Source: Cyclobacteriaceae bacterium
GTDB lineage: Bacteria > Bacteroidota > Bacteroidia > Cytophagales > Cyclobacteriaceae
Assembly (NCBI GenBank): GCA_028289505.1
Contig: JANQPK010000234.1
Location: 1 to 13,985 of the forward strand
Length of the DNA: 13,985 nucleotides
Reading direction: 5' to 3'
The notes beneath the pieces were generated by a model that did not search any database, was not told where the DNA came from, and saw only the letters and a program-made list of their open reading frames with translations. The position numbers and the translations under genes are program-made. Positions 1 through 7,457 of this stretch are shown here, in pieces. How positions within the stretch are numbered: position 1 is the first letter of the stretch; each line of letters begins with the position of its first letter.

Positions 1-259
1 TAGAAGCGCCATACTTCGTGGAGAGTACGATCTGATGCCGTTTGCCTTTCATCAACTTGCCGGTAATCTCCTCGCTGGTGCCTTGCGTGTAGATATTGGC
101 GGTATCTACCAGGTTACCTCCCTGGTCCAGGAAATAATCAAAGATCTGCTGGCTGGTTTCAGCTTTGCTGCCCCATCCCCAGTCTTCACCGAAGGTCATC
201 GTGCCCAGGGCTAGTTCAGAAACGCGCAAACCTGTTTTACCTAGTAGTTTGTATTTCAT
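1..259 (-). CDS. Aldo/keto reductase, N-terminal part (cut by window edge)
   Basis: Reading leftwards from the ATG at 257-259, the frame stays open to the window edge and gives 86 residues beginning MKYKLLGKTGLRVSELALGT, the classic start of the aldo/keto reductase TIM barrel. Three members of the catalytic tetrad are visible: Asp52 and Tyr57 in VDTANIY, and Lys82 in STKYG; the His lies beyond the edge. Such enzymes reduce aldehydes and ketones with NADPH in the cytoplasm, and there is no signal peptide. The GEDWGWG segment after the first strand resembles bacterial AKRs related to general stress protein 69 and YajO; the true substrate cannot be told. The gene follows the hydrolase gene on the same strand, but a large inverted repeat lies between them, so co-transcription is doubtful. 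Confidence 0.92.
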   Translation of the reverse strand, partial: MKYKLLGKTGLRVSELALGTMTFGEDWGWGSKAETSQQIFDYFLDQGGNLVDTANIYTQGTSEEITGKLMKGKRHQIVLSTKYGAS

Positions 260-288
260 TTTTCAAATCATTTAAGGCGAGAAGAATA

Positions 289-454
289 CGGAGGGATCCC
301 AGTTTACTCAGTGTCTCTAAGAAAACATCAAAATATTTCGTCATCTCGACAGAGGAAGCGATCTCAAAGTTCATTTAGTCATTATTTTCAAAGATTGCTT
401 CACTACGTTCGCAATGACGAGTGAGTTTAGTTAGAGACACTACTTATCCCTCCG
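289..454. repeat. Nested inverted repeat, MITE/REP-like intergenic element
   Basis: Three pairs of arms are nested around one centre. The outer arms are CGGAGGGAT (289-297) and ATCCCTCCG (446-454), a perfect 9-bp match. The middle arms are AGTGTCTCTAA (310-320) and TTAGAGACACT (431-441), a perfect 11-bp match. The inner arms are an imperfect pair of about 30 bp, starting CGTCATCTCGA (from 339) on the left and ending TCGCAATGACG (to 419) on the right, both running into GAAGC(A/G)ATCT. The core resembles a dispersed intergenic palindrome family that I remember from Bacteroidota and other phyla; this is recollection, not a search. It sits between two genes on the minus strand, starting 9 bp after the hydrolase stop codon. 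The transcript could fold into a long hairpin that ends or stabilises the hydrolase mRNA. Confidence 0.75.
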
Positions 455-462
455 AAATCAAA

Positions 463-1506
463 TTATATCTCGTTGTACCAGGCTACAGCCAGGTCTGCCG
501 TCTTGTCCAGGGTGGAGGGATCATCATAGTATTGAAAATGTCCGGTCTGACCTTCCCACTGCAGCTTTTTCTTCTCTGCCGGTACCGCTGCAAATTGTCG
601 TCTGGCAGCATCAGGCAAAAAGCTATTGTCACTGTGGATCATCATGTAAGGTTTGTCCAGCTTTTGAGCAGCTGTCAACGATTCGTACTCCAATAGATTG
701 GCATCACTCATTTTAGGGTAATTGTTCTCCCAAATTCCTTTATTGGCCCACTCGATATACCAATCGTAGACAAACTTTCCGGGCATGCCAACGTCCATTC
801 TAGTTTCATCTACAGCAGGTACGTTGATCACTTCACCGTTCTTTTTAAAAGCATCTCGTGCTTCACGGCCTGCGGCTAATCGTTCGTTCAAGGCTTCTTC
901 TGTACCCATCCACTGAATATCGGCAGCTCTGTCTCTGTAGTGTCCTGCTACAGTTACAATTCCTTTAAAAATATCATCTTCAGCTACTGCTCTCAGCATT
1001 TCTGAACTGCCTTGACACACGGCAAATCCAAAGATCTCATCATCATTTACCATAGGCAAGCTGGATAAAAAGTGTGCTGCGGCTTGTGCGTCTTCCACTT
1101 TCGCTATGGGGTCTTCAAACTCCCTGGGAGTACCAGAACTTTCTCCTCGGTACCTTGAATCGAAGGCCAGGCCGATAAACCCTCTTTCTGCAAATCTTTT
1201 AGCGTATTCGGTAGGTGCTTGCTCTTTAGCAAATGTCATGGGTCCTAGAATTGGTACGGCAGGATATTTCTTTCCTTCCTGATAATCATTGGGAAGATAA
1301 AGGTGTCCTACCAAGGTCTCTCCGTTACTCTCGAAGGTGATCTTGTTTTTACCCGGTTTCATCTTGGAAACCGCTTCTGTCTCTGTTTGTGCTGTCTGCA
1401 TGTTTTGATCGTCTTTAGTTGTTGCCTGGCAACCTATTGCCAGGACGATTAATAGGGATAAAAGTGATACTGTGCTTTTCATTATTTTCGCATTTGATTT
1501 TATCAT
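463..1506 (-). CDS. Lipoprotein alpha/beta hydrolase (dienelactone hydrolase/YcjY-like) with Cys nucleophile
   Basis: This 347-residue protein has a lipoprotein signal peptide (hydrophobic stretch about 11-25, AIGC with lipidated Cys26), then a polar linker to about residue 52. An alpha/beta-hydrolase domain follows: FDSRYRGESSG around 115-125 is the usual loop of the YcjY/dienelactone hydrolase group, and the nucleophile elbow at 160-166 reads GFAVCQG, so the nucleophile is Cys164 rather than Ser. His323 in QTGHF is the probable catalytic His, and an Asp near 293-299 the likely acid. Cys at the elbow is typical of dienelactone hydrolase relatives. The protein should sit on a membrane facing the periplasm and cleave an ester or lactone; the substrate is unknown. 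An alternative start at Met9 (codon 1480-1482) gives a more usual signal-peptide length. The gene lies downstream of an AraC regulator and may be its target. Confidence 0.85.
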   Translation of the reverse strand: MIKSNAKIMKSTVSLLSLLIVLAIGCQATTKDDQNMQTAQTETEAVSKMKPGKNKITFESNGETLVGHLYLPNDYQEGKKYPAVPILGPMTFAKEQAPTEYAKRFAERGFIGLAFDSRYRGESSGTPREFEDPIAKVEDAQAAAHFLSSLPMVNDDEIFGFAVCQGSSEMLRAVAEDDIFKGIVTVAGHYRDRAADIQWMGTEEALNERLAAGREARDAFKKNGEVINVPAVDETRMDVGMPGKFVYDWYIEWANKGIWENNYPKMSDANLLEYESLTAAQKLDKPYMMIHSDNSFLPDAARRQFAAVPAEKKKLQWEGQTGHFQYYDDPSTLDKTADLAVAWYNEI

Positions 1507-1545
1507 TTATTACAAATCGTGATTGAGCGTCTATTCGCTATTTTC

Positions 1546-1568
1546 TTATGTAAAGAACTTTATGTAAA
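1546..1568. promoter_or_regulatory. Direct repeat TTATGTAAA x2 upstream of the hydrolase gene
   Basis: TTATGTAAA occurs at 1546-1554 and again at 1560-1568, 14 bp apart start to start, about 40-60 bp upstream of the hydrolase start codon. It could be a regulator half-site pair, or chance in AT-rich DNA. Confidence 0.3.
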
Positions 1569-1579
1569 AGCATCTTTGC

Positions 1580-1608
1580 TTTAAGATTTCTCCTATTGTT
1601 TAAGATTT
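1580..1608. promoter_or_regulatory. Direct repeat TTTAAGATTT x2, candidate AraC-type operator
   Basis: A perfect 10-bp direct repeat occurs at 1580-1589 and 1599-1608, 19 bp apart start to start, close to two helical turns. AraC-family proteins usually bind direct rather than inverted half-sites, about two turns apart. These repeats lie between the AraC gene (stop at 1651) and the hydrolase gene (start at 1506), roughly 75-100 bp upstream of the latter. The reading as an operator is inference. Confidence 0.4.
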
Positions 1609-1650
1609 GTTGGATTTTGATTCAACAAAAAGGGTATAGTTTATGAAATG

Positions 1651-2412
1651 TTAGTGGGAATCGCTGAACAATACCCGCATCTCTTTTGGAGAAAGGCTAT
1701 AGTAGCGCTTAAATAGTTGAGAAAAATGGGATTGGCTATCAATGCCTACTTGTAGTGCTATCTGAATGACGCTATCATGGGTGGTAAGCAGTAGTTCACG
1801 GGCCTTTTCCATCCGGAAGCGGACCAGGTACTGGTAGGGTGAAAGCCCGGTCGTTTTTTTGAACATCTCTGAGAAATAGCCTTTACTAAAACCAACTACT
1901 TCCGCCATGTCGTGTACTGTGATCACAGACTGAATGTGCTCTTCTAAAAAGGTATCGATTCGTCTGAGCTTACCCAAAGAAAACCCCTGGTGTCCATCCG
2001 GGAAGTTATCCAGGTAACGGGCATGTGTTTTCAGTAAGTGGGAAATCGTAGTGACAGCCAACAGCTCCAAATAATGCTTGTCGGAGTGCCCATTGTTTTG
2101 AAGCTCTTTAATAATGTGTAGGGTGAGGATATTGCTGAGCTTATCACTCAGGTGATAGTGACAATTGAATTCATAACATTGCTGATCTTCGATAATGAGT
2201 TCGCCCGCCCGCCCGTGTTGATACCCGAGTGCCATCGGCTTTTCGATACGTTTGGGTTCTGGTAGTTCAAAATCAAAGTATACTTCACATTCTTTTCCAT
2301 TTTTGTAGTGAATGAAGTAAATGACCTGATGCTGTGTCACCGCATTGAGCAACTCCTCCTTTGAGTGGTAGATGGCTCGCAAGTTATTGATATATCTAGC
2401 TGTCTTTTCCAT
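1651..2412 (-). CDS. AraC-family transcriptional regulator
   Basis: The 253-residue protein ends in a standard two-helix-turn-helix AraC domain (about 149-250). The first HTH is around VHDMAEVVGFSKGYFSEMFKK and the second around IQIALQVGIDSQSHFSQLFKRY, followed by the family signature LSPKEMR. The N-terminal 140 residues contain several strands and His and Cys residues but no sensor fold I can name; they probably bind an effector or dimerise. There is no receiver Asp motif and no membrane segment, so it is a cytoplasmic one-component regulator. It is transcribed divergently from the sigma-54 activator across a 183-bp region with two dyads, and in the same direction as the hydrolase gene 144 bp downstream. 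Control of either neighbour is plausible but unproven. Confidence 0.92.
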   Translation of the reverse strand: MEKTARYINNLRAIYHSKEELLNAVTQHQVIYFIHYKNGKECEVYFDFELPEPKRIEKPMALGYQHGRAGELIIEDQQCYEFNCHYHLSDKLSNILTLHIIKELQNNGHSDKHYLELLAVTTISHLLKTHARYLDNFPDGHQGFSLGKLRRIDTFLEEHIQSVITVHDMAEVVGFSKGYFSEMFKKTTGLSPYQYLVRFRMEKARELLLTTHDSVIQIALQVGIDSQSHFSQLFKRYYSLSPKEMRVLFSDSH

Positions 2413-2465
2413 TTTTCTGAAACTGTTGGAAATAGACTATACCAAGATGTATACCTACCTATTTA

Positions 2466-2496
2466 AAATAATTAATATATTGATTATCAATTATTT
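2466..2496. promoter_or_regulatory. Dyad with a perfect 13-bp palindrome in the AraC/sigma-54 activator divergent region
   Basis: ATTGATTATCAAT at 2479-2491 is a perfect odd-centred palindrome. It lies inside a wider pair of arms, AAATAATT (2466-2473) and AATTATTT (2489-2496). The region is very AT-rich, which raises the chance of accidental symmetry. It lies about 50-85 bp upstream of the AraC start codon, where an operator for autoregulation would be expected. Confidence 0.35.
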
Positions 2497-2530
2497 AGCT
2501 TAAAAACGCAGACAACCCAATAGGCTATAA

Positions 2531-2557
2531 TTCCAATTATTCTAAAATAATTTGGAA
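2531..2557. promoter_or_regulatory. Inverted repeat upstream of the sigma-54 activator gene
   Basis: TTCCAATTATT (2531-2541) and AATAATTTGGAA (2546-2557) are inverted copies that differ by a single inserted base, separated by 4 bp. The dyad ends 38 bp before the ATG at 2596, a position that fits a repressor or activator site. There is no U-run that would make it a terminator. Confidence 0.4.
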
Positions 2558-2595
2558 TTTTTAAGAAAGATTGAGGAATATTTCGTTAATACAGC

Positions 2596-5316
2596 ATGCA
2601 GCATCCTGAAGAGATCATACAACAACTACAAGAAGAAAGGCAGTTCAGTGAAACCTTATTGGAAATTACCGAATCTATTACTAACATCAACCGGAGTGAA
2701 GACTTAGTAAAGGCCATTTTTGATAAATTGCAAAAGGTTTATTCCTTTGCTGATGCAGGACTTTTTGCCTTTGATTGGGAAAATGAACGTGAGCGTGACC
2801 TGATGGTCGACTATGGCTATAATACAGTGGGGCTTAACCACTTACTTCACCAAGCAGGCTTAGCAGGATGGAATCCGATAACAGAACTTTCCAAATTTCT
2901 GAGTCAAGAAGATATCACGATCATGGCGGTGGATGAACTTTACACCACCTTCGATCATCCTCACTTTGAGTTGGATAAAGAATCCCCACTACGTCAGGTT
3001 ATTTTTGGCCCTCTAAAACAAGGCAATACCGTTATTGGAGCGCTCTACTTTTGGTCCGAACAAGAAGAGAGATTCACCGATTCAGATATCCCCATTTTTC
3101 AGTCCATTGCCAAGCAATTGAGTGTGGCCTTGTCAAACGTATTGGCCAATGAGCAGATCATCCTCGAGAACCAACAAAAGCAGTTGCAGTTGAGAGTTGC
3201 TGAGGCAATCAGTCAGGCAAGGAGTGTAGATGCCTTGCTCAGGGAAGTCATCGAGCACGTTTCGCCCATTTTTAGTTCTCAAGAACATGCGCTCATTATC
3301 ATTGATGAAGAAAAAGATGAATATCGAGATCTGGCTGTTTTGCATCACGAAGTTGCCGGTAGTGATTTATTCGATGCTAAATATTTTGACCTTGGCTTTT
3401 ATACCACGCAAAAGGTTCCCTACAAAGGTTCACAGTTGGCAGCTTGTATAGCCGCTTGCGAAAATAGTGGTGGACAACCCCTTGTTTTTAATTATGACTG
3501 TGATTACAGTGGTTTTACTGATCGTGTGTTGCTGGAGGAGCTTAAAAAAGACCTCTCTGAGGCCGTTTTGGTTCCTTTAAAAGCCTCAGGGAAAATCTTC
3601 GGTGTTTTTCTTTTGGCTTTTACAAAAGGTAACCACTTTGATCAACGGCAACTTTCGTTGTTTAAGTCCATTGGTGATCAAATGGCAATAGCGGTTAGCA
3701 ATGCACTGGCCAACGAGCATATCCAACAGCGTGAACAAGAAGAAGCGCTCAAAGCAAAGCTGGTGGACGCGCTGAATATTGGCAAAGATTGGAATGCAAA
3801 ACTACAGCAGGTAGTGCAAGCCTTACAGCCCGCCATTCCCTTTCATATGCTGACTTTCAGATTCGCTAGCGACCCAAACCATTCATTGAATCGCACTTTT
3901 GAGCGCATCGGTGCGAATGAGTACCGGGTGCTTACTGCCGATACTTTTCTGAAGATGATTGTGGCGAATCCTGCCACCTTGCAAAATGAGCAAGCTTACT
4001 TTAAGTCTACAAAACCTATCGTTTGGAATGCAGAAAGTTTTGAAGCACTGGCCAATGAAAATAGCTTTATGGGTCTGATAAAGCGGACTTTCGATATTAA
4101 AAGTATGTTGATATACTCATTTGAGATGAACGAAGAACAAACCCTATGGATCGATTTGTATAGCAGGGGGGAAAATGGTTTACTTACTGACCATCTTAGT
4201 TTAATCGAGAAAATCGCACCTTCTTTTCAACTCGCCCTGGAAAAGCAGCTAGCCTACCAGGAGATTGAGGCACTTAATAGCCGACTGCAAGAAGAAAAGG
4301 ATTACCTGGTGGAGGAGGTACGCACTGAGCACAACTATCAAAACATCATTGGTAACAGTCCGGTAATGCTAAGGCTATTCCAGCAGATCGAGCAAATTGC
4401 CCCCCACGAGAGCACCGTCTTGCTTCAAGGAGAGACGGGTACTGGGAAAGAGCTGATCGCCCGGGCTATCCACAGTCAAAGTGGAAGAACGGAGCAATTG
4501 CTTGTCAAAGTAAACTGTGCAGCACTGCCTGAAAACCTCATTGAATCGGAGCTTTTCGGACACGAGAAAGGGGCCTTTACCGGGGCAATGAAGCAGCGCA
4601 TTGGTAAGTTTGAACTAGCAAACAAGGGCACCATCTTCCTGGATGAGATTGGGGAGCTGCCCTTAGGATTGCAAGCAAAACTGCTTCGGGTATTGCAAGA
4701 AAAGGAGTTTGAACGTCTGGGAAGTAATCAAACCTTAAAAACGGACTGCCGGGTGATTGCTGCAACTAATCGGGATTTACAAACCGAAGTGCAGGCCGGC
4801 AACTTCCGGGAAGACCTGTATTATCGATTGAGTGTGTTTCCATTGGTCATTCCTGCCCTACGAGAGCGAAAGGACGATATTGCCTTACTGGCGAACTTCT
4901 TTGCCCAGCGATTTTGTAAGAAAATGGGAAAATCTTTTCAAGGATTTGCCCCGGACGTGCTTTCACAGTTATTGAGCTACAGTTTCCCGGGCAATGTAAG
5001 AGAACTGGAGAATCTGATGGAGCAATCTGCCATTTTGCAGCAGGTTGACTTAATACAGCTTGCCCGTCCGCTGATGGCAACCCCCTTGCCACCGAGTCCA
5101 CCCATTGTTTCTTCTGTGATCCCTTCCAGTGCAGCACCCTCAGCCGAAGCGGTCGAACGTGAAAAAATATTGGTTGCCCTTCGCCAAACGAAAGGGCGAG
5201 TAGCTGGAGAAAATGGAGCTGCCAAACTGCTAGGGCTAAAAGCCACGACCTTAGACTACCGCATCAAACGATTGGGGCTTTTTGAGGAGATGAAGATGAT
5301 TAAGGCTGGAGGGTGA
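2596..5316 (+). CDS. FhlA-like sigma-54-dependent transcriptional activator (3x GAF - AAA+ - Fis HTH)
   Basis: This 906-residue cytoplasmic regulator has three GAF-like regions (about 25-180, 205-375 and a more divergent one at 385-555), a coiled linker (about 558-578), the sigma-54 activator AAA+ domain (about 588-830), a Pro/Ser-rich linker (about 838-852) and a Fis-type HTH at the end. Diagnostic motifs are intact: Walker A GETGTGKE (612-619), the sigma-54 contact loop GAFTGA (659-664), Walker B TIFLDEIGE (679-687) and the Arg-containing FREDLYYRL (737-745). The HTH (NGAAKLLGLKATTLDYRIKRLGL) is of the FhlA kind. There is no receiver domain, so signals probably enter through the GAF domains as small ligands, redox or a partner protein. 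No clear ribosome site precedes the ATG, as is normal in this phylum. Its targets are not evident; I found no convincing -24/-12 promoter in the window. Its last nine residues recur in the remnant at 9700-9747. Confidence 0.95.
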   Translation: MQHPEEIIQQLQEERQFSETLLEITESITNINRSEDLVKAIFDKLQKVYSFADAGLFAFDWENERERDLMVDYGYNTVGLNHLLHQAGLAGWNPITELSKFLSQEDITIMAVDELYTTFDHPHFELDKESPLRQVIFGPLKQGNTVIGALYFWSEQEERFTDSDIPIFQSIAKQLSVALSNVLANEQIILENQQKQLQLRVAEAISQARSVDALLREVIEHVSPIFSSQEHALIIIDEEKDEYRDLAVLHHEVAGSDLFDAKYFDLGFYTTQKVPYKGSQLAACIAACENSGGQPLVFNYDCDYSGFTDRVLLEELKKDLSEAVLVPLKASGKIFGVFLLAFTKGNHFDQRQLSLFKSIGDQMAIAVSNALANEHIQQREQEEALKAKLVDALNIGKDWNAKLQQVVQALQPAIPFHMLTFRFASDPNHSLNRTFERIGANEYRVLTADTFLKMIVANPATLQNEQAYFKSTKPIVWNAESFEALANENSFMGLIKRTFDIKSMLIYSFEMNEEQTLWIDLYSRGENGLLTDHLSLIEKIAPSFQLALEKQLAYQEIEALNSRLQEEKDYLVEEVRTEHNYQNIIGNSPVMLRLFQQIEQIAPHESTVLLQGETGTGKELIARAIHSQSGRTEQLLVKVNCAALPENLIESELFGHEKGAFTGAMKQRIGKFELANKGTIFLDEIGELPLGLQAKLLRVLQEKEFERLGSNQTLKTDCRVIAATNRDLQTEVQAGNFREDLYYRLSVFPLVIPALRERKDDIALLANFFAQRFCKKMGKSFQGFAPDVLSQLLSYSFPGNVRELENLMEQSAILQQVDLIQLARPLMATPLPPSPPIVSSVIPSSAAPSAEAVEREKILVALRQTKGRVAGENGAAKLLGLKATTLDYRIKRLGLFEEMKMIKAGG

Positions 5317-5403
5317 GTAAGCGGATTTGGTTATGGTCTAATATTTGTCTCTAAAACTCTACACATCAAATTTTGTATTCATCTTAATCTTTTGAAAAAT
5401 GGT

Positions 5404-5428
5404 AAAAAGACCGGAGGAGTCCCCGGTC
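5404..5428 (-). terminator. Rho-independent terminator after the DJ-1/VOC operon
   Basis: GACCGG (5409-5414) pairs with CCGGTC (5423-5428). Read on the minus strand, the GC-rich stem is followed at once by five T residues (5408-5404) and begins 9 bp past the VOC stop codon. On the plus strand no T-run follows, so it mainly serves the minus-strand transcript. Confidence 0.75.
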
Positions 5429-5437
5429 ATACATAAA

Positions 5438-6007
5438 TCATTTTGCAGCCTCAAAGATCTCTAATTGAATGCCATCGGGATCTTTGAAGTAAGCGAAGGT
5501 TGCACCAATAACATCCGCTGCTTTGTCTTCCTCTTTGAAAGTGTAAGGAGCGGCATTGAATTTCACTCCGCCATCCTGTAGCTTTCGATAAACAGCATGG
5601 ATGTCGTCCACTTCGAAAGCGATATGAATGGCTCCCAGGTCATTGTTTGATTGAGTATACGGTTCACCCAGCGGGTTCGTGTATTCAATCAATTCAATGA
5701 TGGTGTTGCCGATCTCAAGCATAGCGAACCTACATTTGGCGTTAGGCACTTGTACTCCATCTGAAAATCCCTGGCCTATCATTTCATTGATGAATTGTAC
5801 TTTGCCCTCAAGAAAATCCTGGTAAAACTTCAGTGAAACATCCAGATTTTTGATCGGGATGCCAATGTGATGTACACTTCTTGCTTTTGCTTTCATGGTC
5901 TTTGAGTTTTTTCTCGAATTGCCTGCCAGGTTCGCCAAGGAACTTGTAGATAGACCGGTCATACTCATCAGCAGCGCCAGTCTTCCAATTAGCTTCCTGC
6001 GATTCAT
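5438..6007 (-). CDS. Exported VOC-family (glyoxalase I-like) protein with probable Tat signal
   Basis: The N-terminus MNRRKLIGRLALLMSMTGLS has a twin-arginine pair followed by a moderately hydrophobic stretch, which suggests Tat export of a folded protein. From residue 42 a full vicinal-oxygen-chelate domain follows, with two beta-alpha-beta-beta-beta modules. The usual metal ligands are all present: His47 (SVHHIGIP), Glu105 (IIEL), His128 (AIHIAFEV) and Glu183 (IQLEIFE). This His-Glu-His-Glu set matches nickel glyoxalase I (GloA), though methylmalonyl-CoA epimerases and other VOC enzymes are close. Glyoxalase I itself is cytoplasmic and uses glutathione, so an exported relative probably has another substrate. 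The start ATG overlaps the stop of the DJ-1 gene (ATGA), so the two are translationally coupled, and a terminator follows. Confidence 0.88.
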   Translation of the reverse strand: MNRRKLIGRLALLMSMTGLSTSSLANLAGNSRKNSKTMKAKARSVHHIGIPIKNLDVSLKFYQDFLEGKVQFINEMIGQGFSDGVQVPNAKCRFAMLEIGNTIIELIEYTNPLGEPYTQSNNDLGAIHIAFEVDDIHAVYRKLQDGGVKFNAAPYTFKEEDKAADVIGATFAYFKDPDGIQLEIFEAAK

Positions 6008-6606
6008 TTCGAGGCAATTAGCTTGATCATCTCTTCATTTAACCTTGGGATATCACCTGGATTACGGCTTGTCACCAGATTACCGTCCACAACCACACTT
6101 TCGTCCACCCATTTTGCACCGGCATTCACCAAGTCTGCCTTAATAGAGTGCCAGGAGGTCATTTTCTTCCCTTTTACCACTCCTGCTGTGATCATCGTAG
6201 AGGGGCCATGGCACATGGAAGCCATAGGTTTTCCACTCTTCGCAAATTCTGCGACAAATGCCACCGCCGCATCGTTGGTTCGTAAAATGTCCGGATTGAT
6301 GATACCACCGGGTAGATAGAGCGCATCATAATCCGAAGGCTTCACCTCGGCCAGTGATTTATCGGCTTTCATTTCTTCGCCCCACTCAGGGAATTCTAAA
6401 GCCCTGATCGGCTTGCCATCAGGAGAGATGATATGTACCGTAGCTCCTGCCTCCTGAAGTGCTTTCATAGGGAGCTCAAGCTCCACTTTCTCAAATCCCA
6501 TGGTCGATAGGATGGCCACTTTTTTTCCTTCGAGCGATTGCCCCTTGCAACTTGTGTTGAGCAATACTGCTACCATCGCTAAGCTGAATATCGATAGTAA
6601 ATTCAT
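6004..6606 (-). CDS. DJ-1/PfpI-family protein with lipoprotein-like signal peptide
   Basis: The 200-residue protein starts with a hydrophobic stretch (about 4-16) leading to LLNTSCKGQ, which looks like a Bacteroidota lipoprotein signal with Cys20 lipidated, although Asn at -3 is not ideal for the lipobox. The rest is a complete PfpI/DJ-1 domain: KVAILSTMGFEKVEL (29-43) with the conserved Glu39, YLPGG (97-101), and the nucleophile elbow ASMCHGP with Cys132-His133. Relatives such as YhbO/PfpI are described as proteases, chaperones or glyoxalase/deglycase enzymes acting on methylglyoxal and glyoxal adducts; the exact reaction is debated. It is the first gene of a coupled pair with the VOC protein. 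The kinase/response-regulator operon ends 131 bp upstream on the same strand, so read-through or direct control is possible. Confidence 0.92.
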   Translation of the reverse strand: MNLLSIFSLAMVAVLLNTSCKGQSLEGKKVAILSTMGFEKVELELPMKALQEAGATVHIISPDGKPIRALEFPEWGEEMKADKSLAEVKPSDYDALYLPGGIINPDILRTNDAAVAFVAEFAKSGKPMASMCHGPSTMITAGVVKGKKMTSWHSIKADLVNAGAKWVDESVVVDGNLVTSRNPGDIPRLNEEMIKLIASK

Positions 6607-6737
6607 AACTTCATATATTTTAATTGTGATAAGAATTTAAAATCGAAAGTTCCTGGTCTGTAAGACTAAGAGATACAACAATCTTGTCACATGTTGTTCA
6701 TTCTTGCGACTTCCTTCGATCCGTGACGTTTGAGGCC

Positions 6738-7457
6738 CTATCTTTTCAGTTTCCTGTAAGCTGCTGGAGAGAGATTATGCTTCTTCTTGAAATGCTTGTT
6801 GAAATGGCTTTGACTCGAAAAACCCGTTTCGAAAGCAATTTGTGCTATACTCAGATCGGTTATCAGTAGCTTTTCAGCTTGCTCCAGGCGAAGATTGATG
6901 ACGTACTGATAAGGAGGAATCCCCATCTGATCCTTAAAGTGATGGGCAAAATGATATACACTCATTTTTACTACTTCTGCCAGATCGCCCAGCTTGATAG
7001 ACTCAGAAAGATGCTCCAAGATGTAAGCCCTCAACTGGTTGACCCGCCATCCTTCCTGATTACACTCTTTCGTACTCAGTGAGCGGTCATGATTTAGATG
7101 ATTGAAGATGGCCAGCTCAACGGCAGTAAAGACCTCTTCTTCTTTAAAGGGTTTGATTAAATATGCTGCTGGCTGGGACGATTTAGCCCTTTCAAAAGTG
7201 ATCCGGTCTGAATGGGCCGTAATGTATAAGTAAGGAATCTGATGCTGCTCCCTGAGAATATGTGCCAAATCGACTCCATCAGCTGCGCCATTGAGTTTAA
7301 TGTCCAATAGTGCGATGTTTGGTACGGTTTGCTCAATACTGATGAGTGCCTCTTCTACCGAACCTACCTTGGCGGTGACTTCATAGCCATTAGAGGAAAG
7401 GATCTCACCAATGTCTTTTGCCACCAAGGCTTCATCTTCCACTATGAGTGCTTTCAT
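6738..7457 (-). CDS. Response regulator, receiver domain fused to AraC-type DNA-binding domain
   Basis: The 239-residue protein has an N-terminal receiver domain (1-120) with the acidic pocket Glu7-Asp8, the phosphoacceptor Asp52 (ALLDIKLNG), Thr80 (YITAHSD) and Lys102 (LIKPF). A short linker leads to a C-terminal AraC double HTH (about 140-238), with KLGDLAEVVKMSVYHFAHHF, IAQIAFETGFSSQSHFNKHF and the end signature LSPAAYR. Receivers of this kind next to HisKA_2 kinases are more often single-domain or carry LytTR, so the AraC output is less common. The start overlaps the kinase stop by 4 bp (GTATGA), which fixes the start and the partner. Nearby candidate targets are its own operon and the DJ-1/VOC pair immediately downstream. 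Confidence 0.95.
   Translation of the reverse strand: MKALIVEDEALVAKDIGEILSSNGYEVTAKVGSVEEALISIEQTVPNIALLDIKLNGAADGVDLAHILREQHQIPYLYITAHSDRITFERAKSSQPAAYLIKPFKEEEVFTAVELAIFNHLNHDRSLSTKECNQEGWRVNQLRAYILEHLSESIKLGDLAEVVKMSVYHFAHHFKDQMGIPPYQYVINLRLEQAEKLLITDLSIAQIAFETGFSSQSHFNKHFKKKHNLSPAAYRKLKR

Noticed and set aside
1607..1628. Hairpin TTGTTG...CAACAA after the AraC gene as a terminator
   Set aside because: The stem is short and AT-rich, and on the minus strand the T-run precedes rather than follows it.
4375..5246. Several minus-strand open frames inside the sigma-54 activator gene
   Set aside because: They lie opposite strongly conserved AAA+ and HTH coding sequence, have no recognisable domains and are shadows of it.
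5346..5354. TGTCTCTAA, part of the middle arm of the 289-454 element, seen again after the sigma-54 activator gene
   Set aside because: It is a nine-base match with no partner arm nearby, so it is probably chance.
6675..6697. ACAACA...TGTTGT inverted repeat upstream of the DJ-1 gene
   Set aside because: There are only six paired bases with an 11-bp loop, no T-run and no second copy, so nothing supports a specific role.
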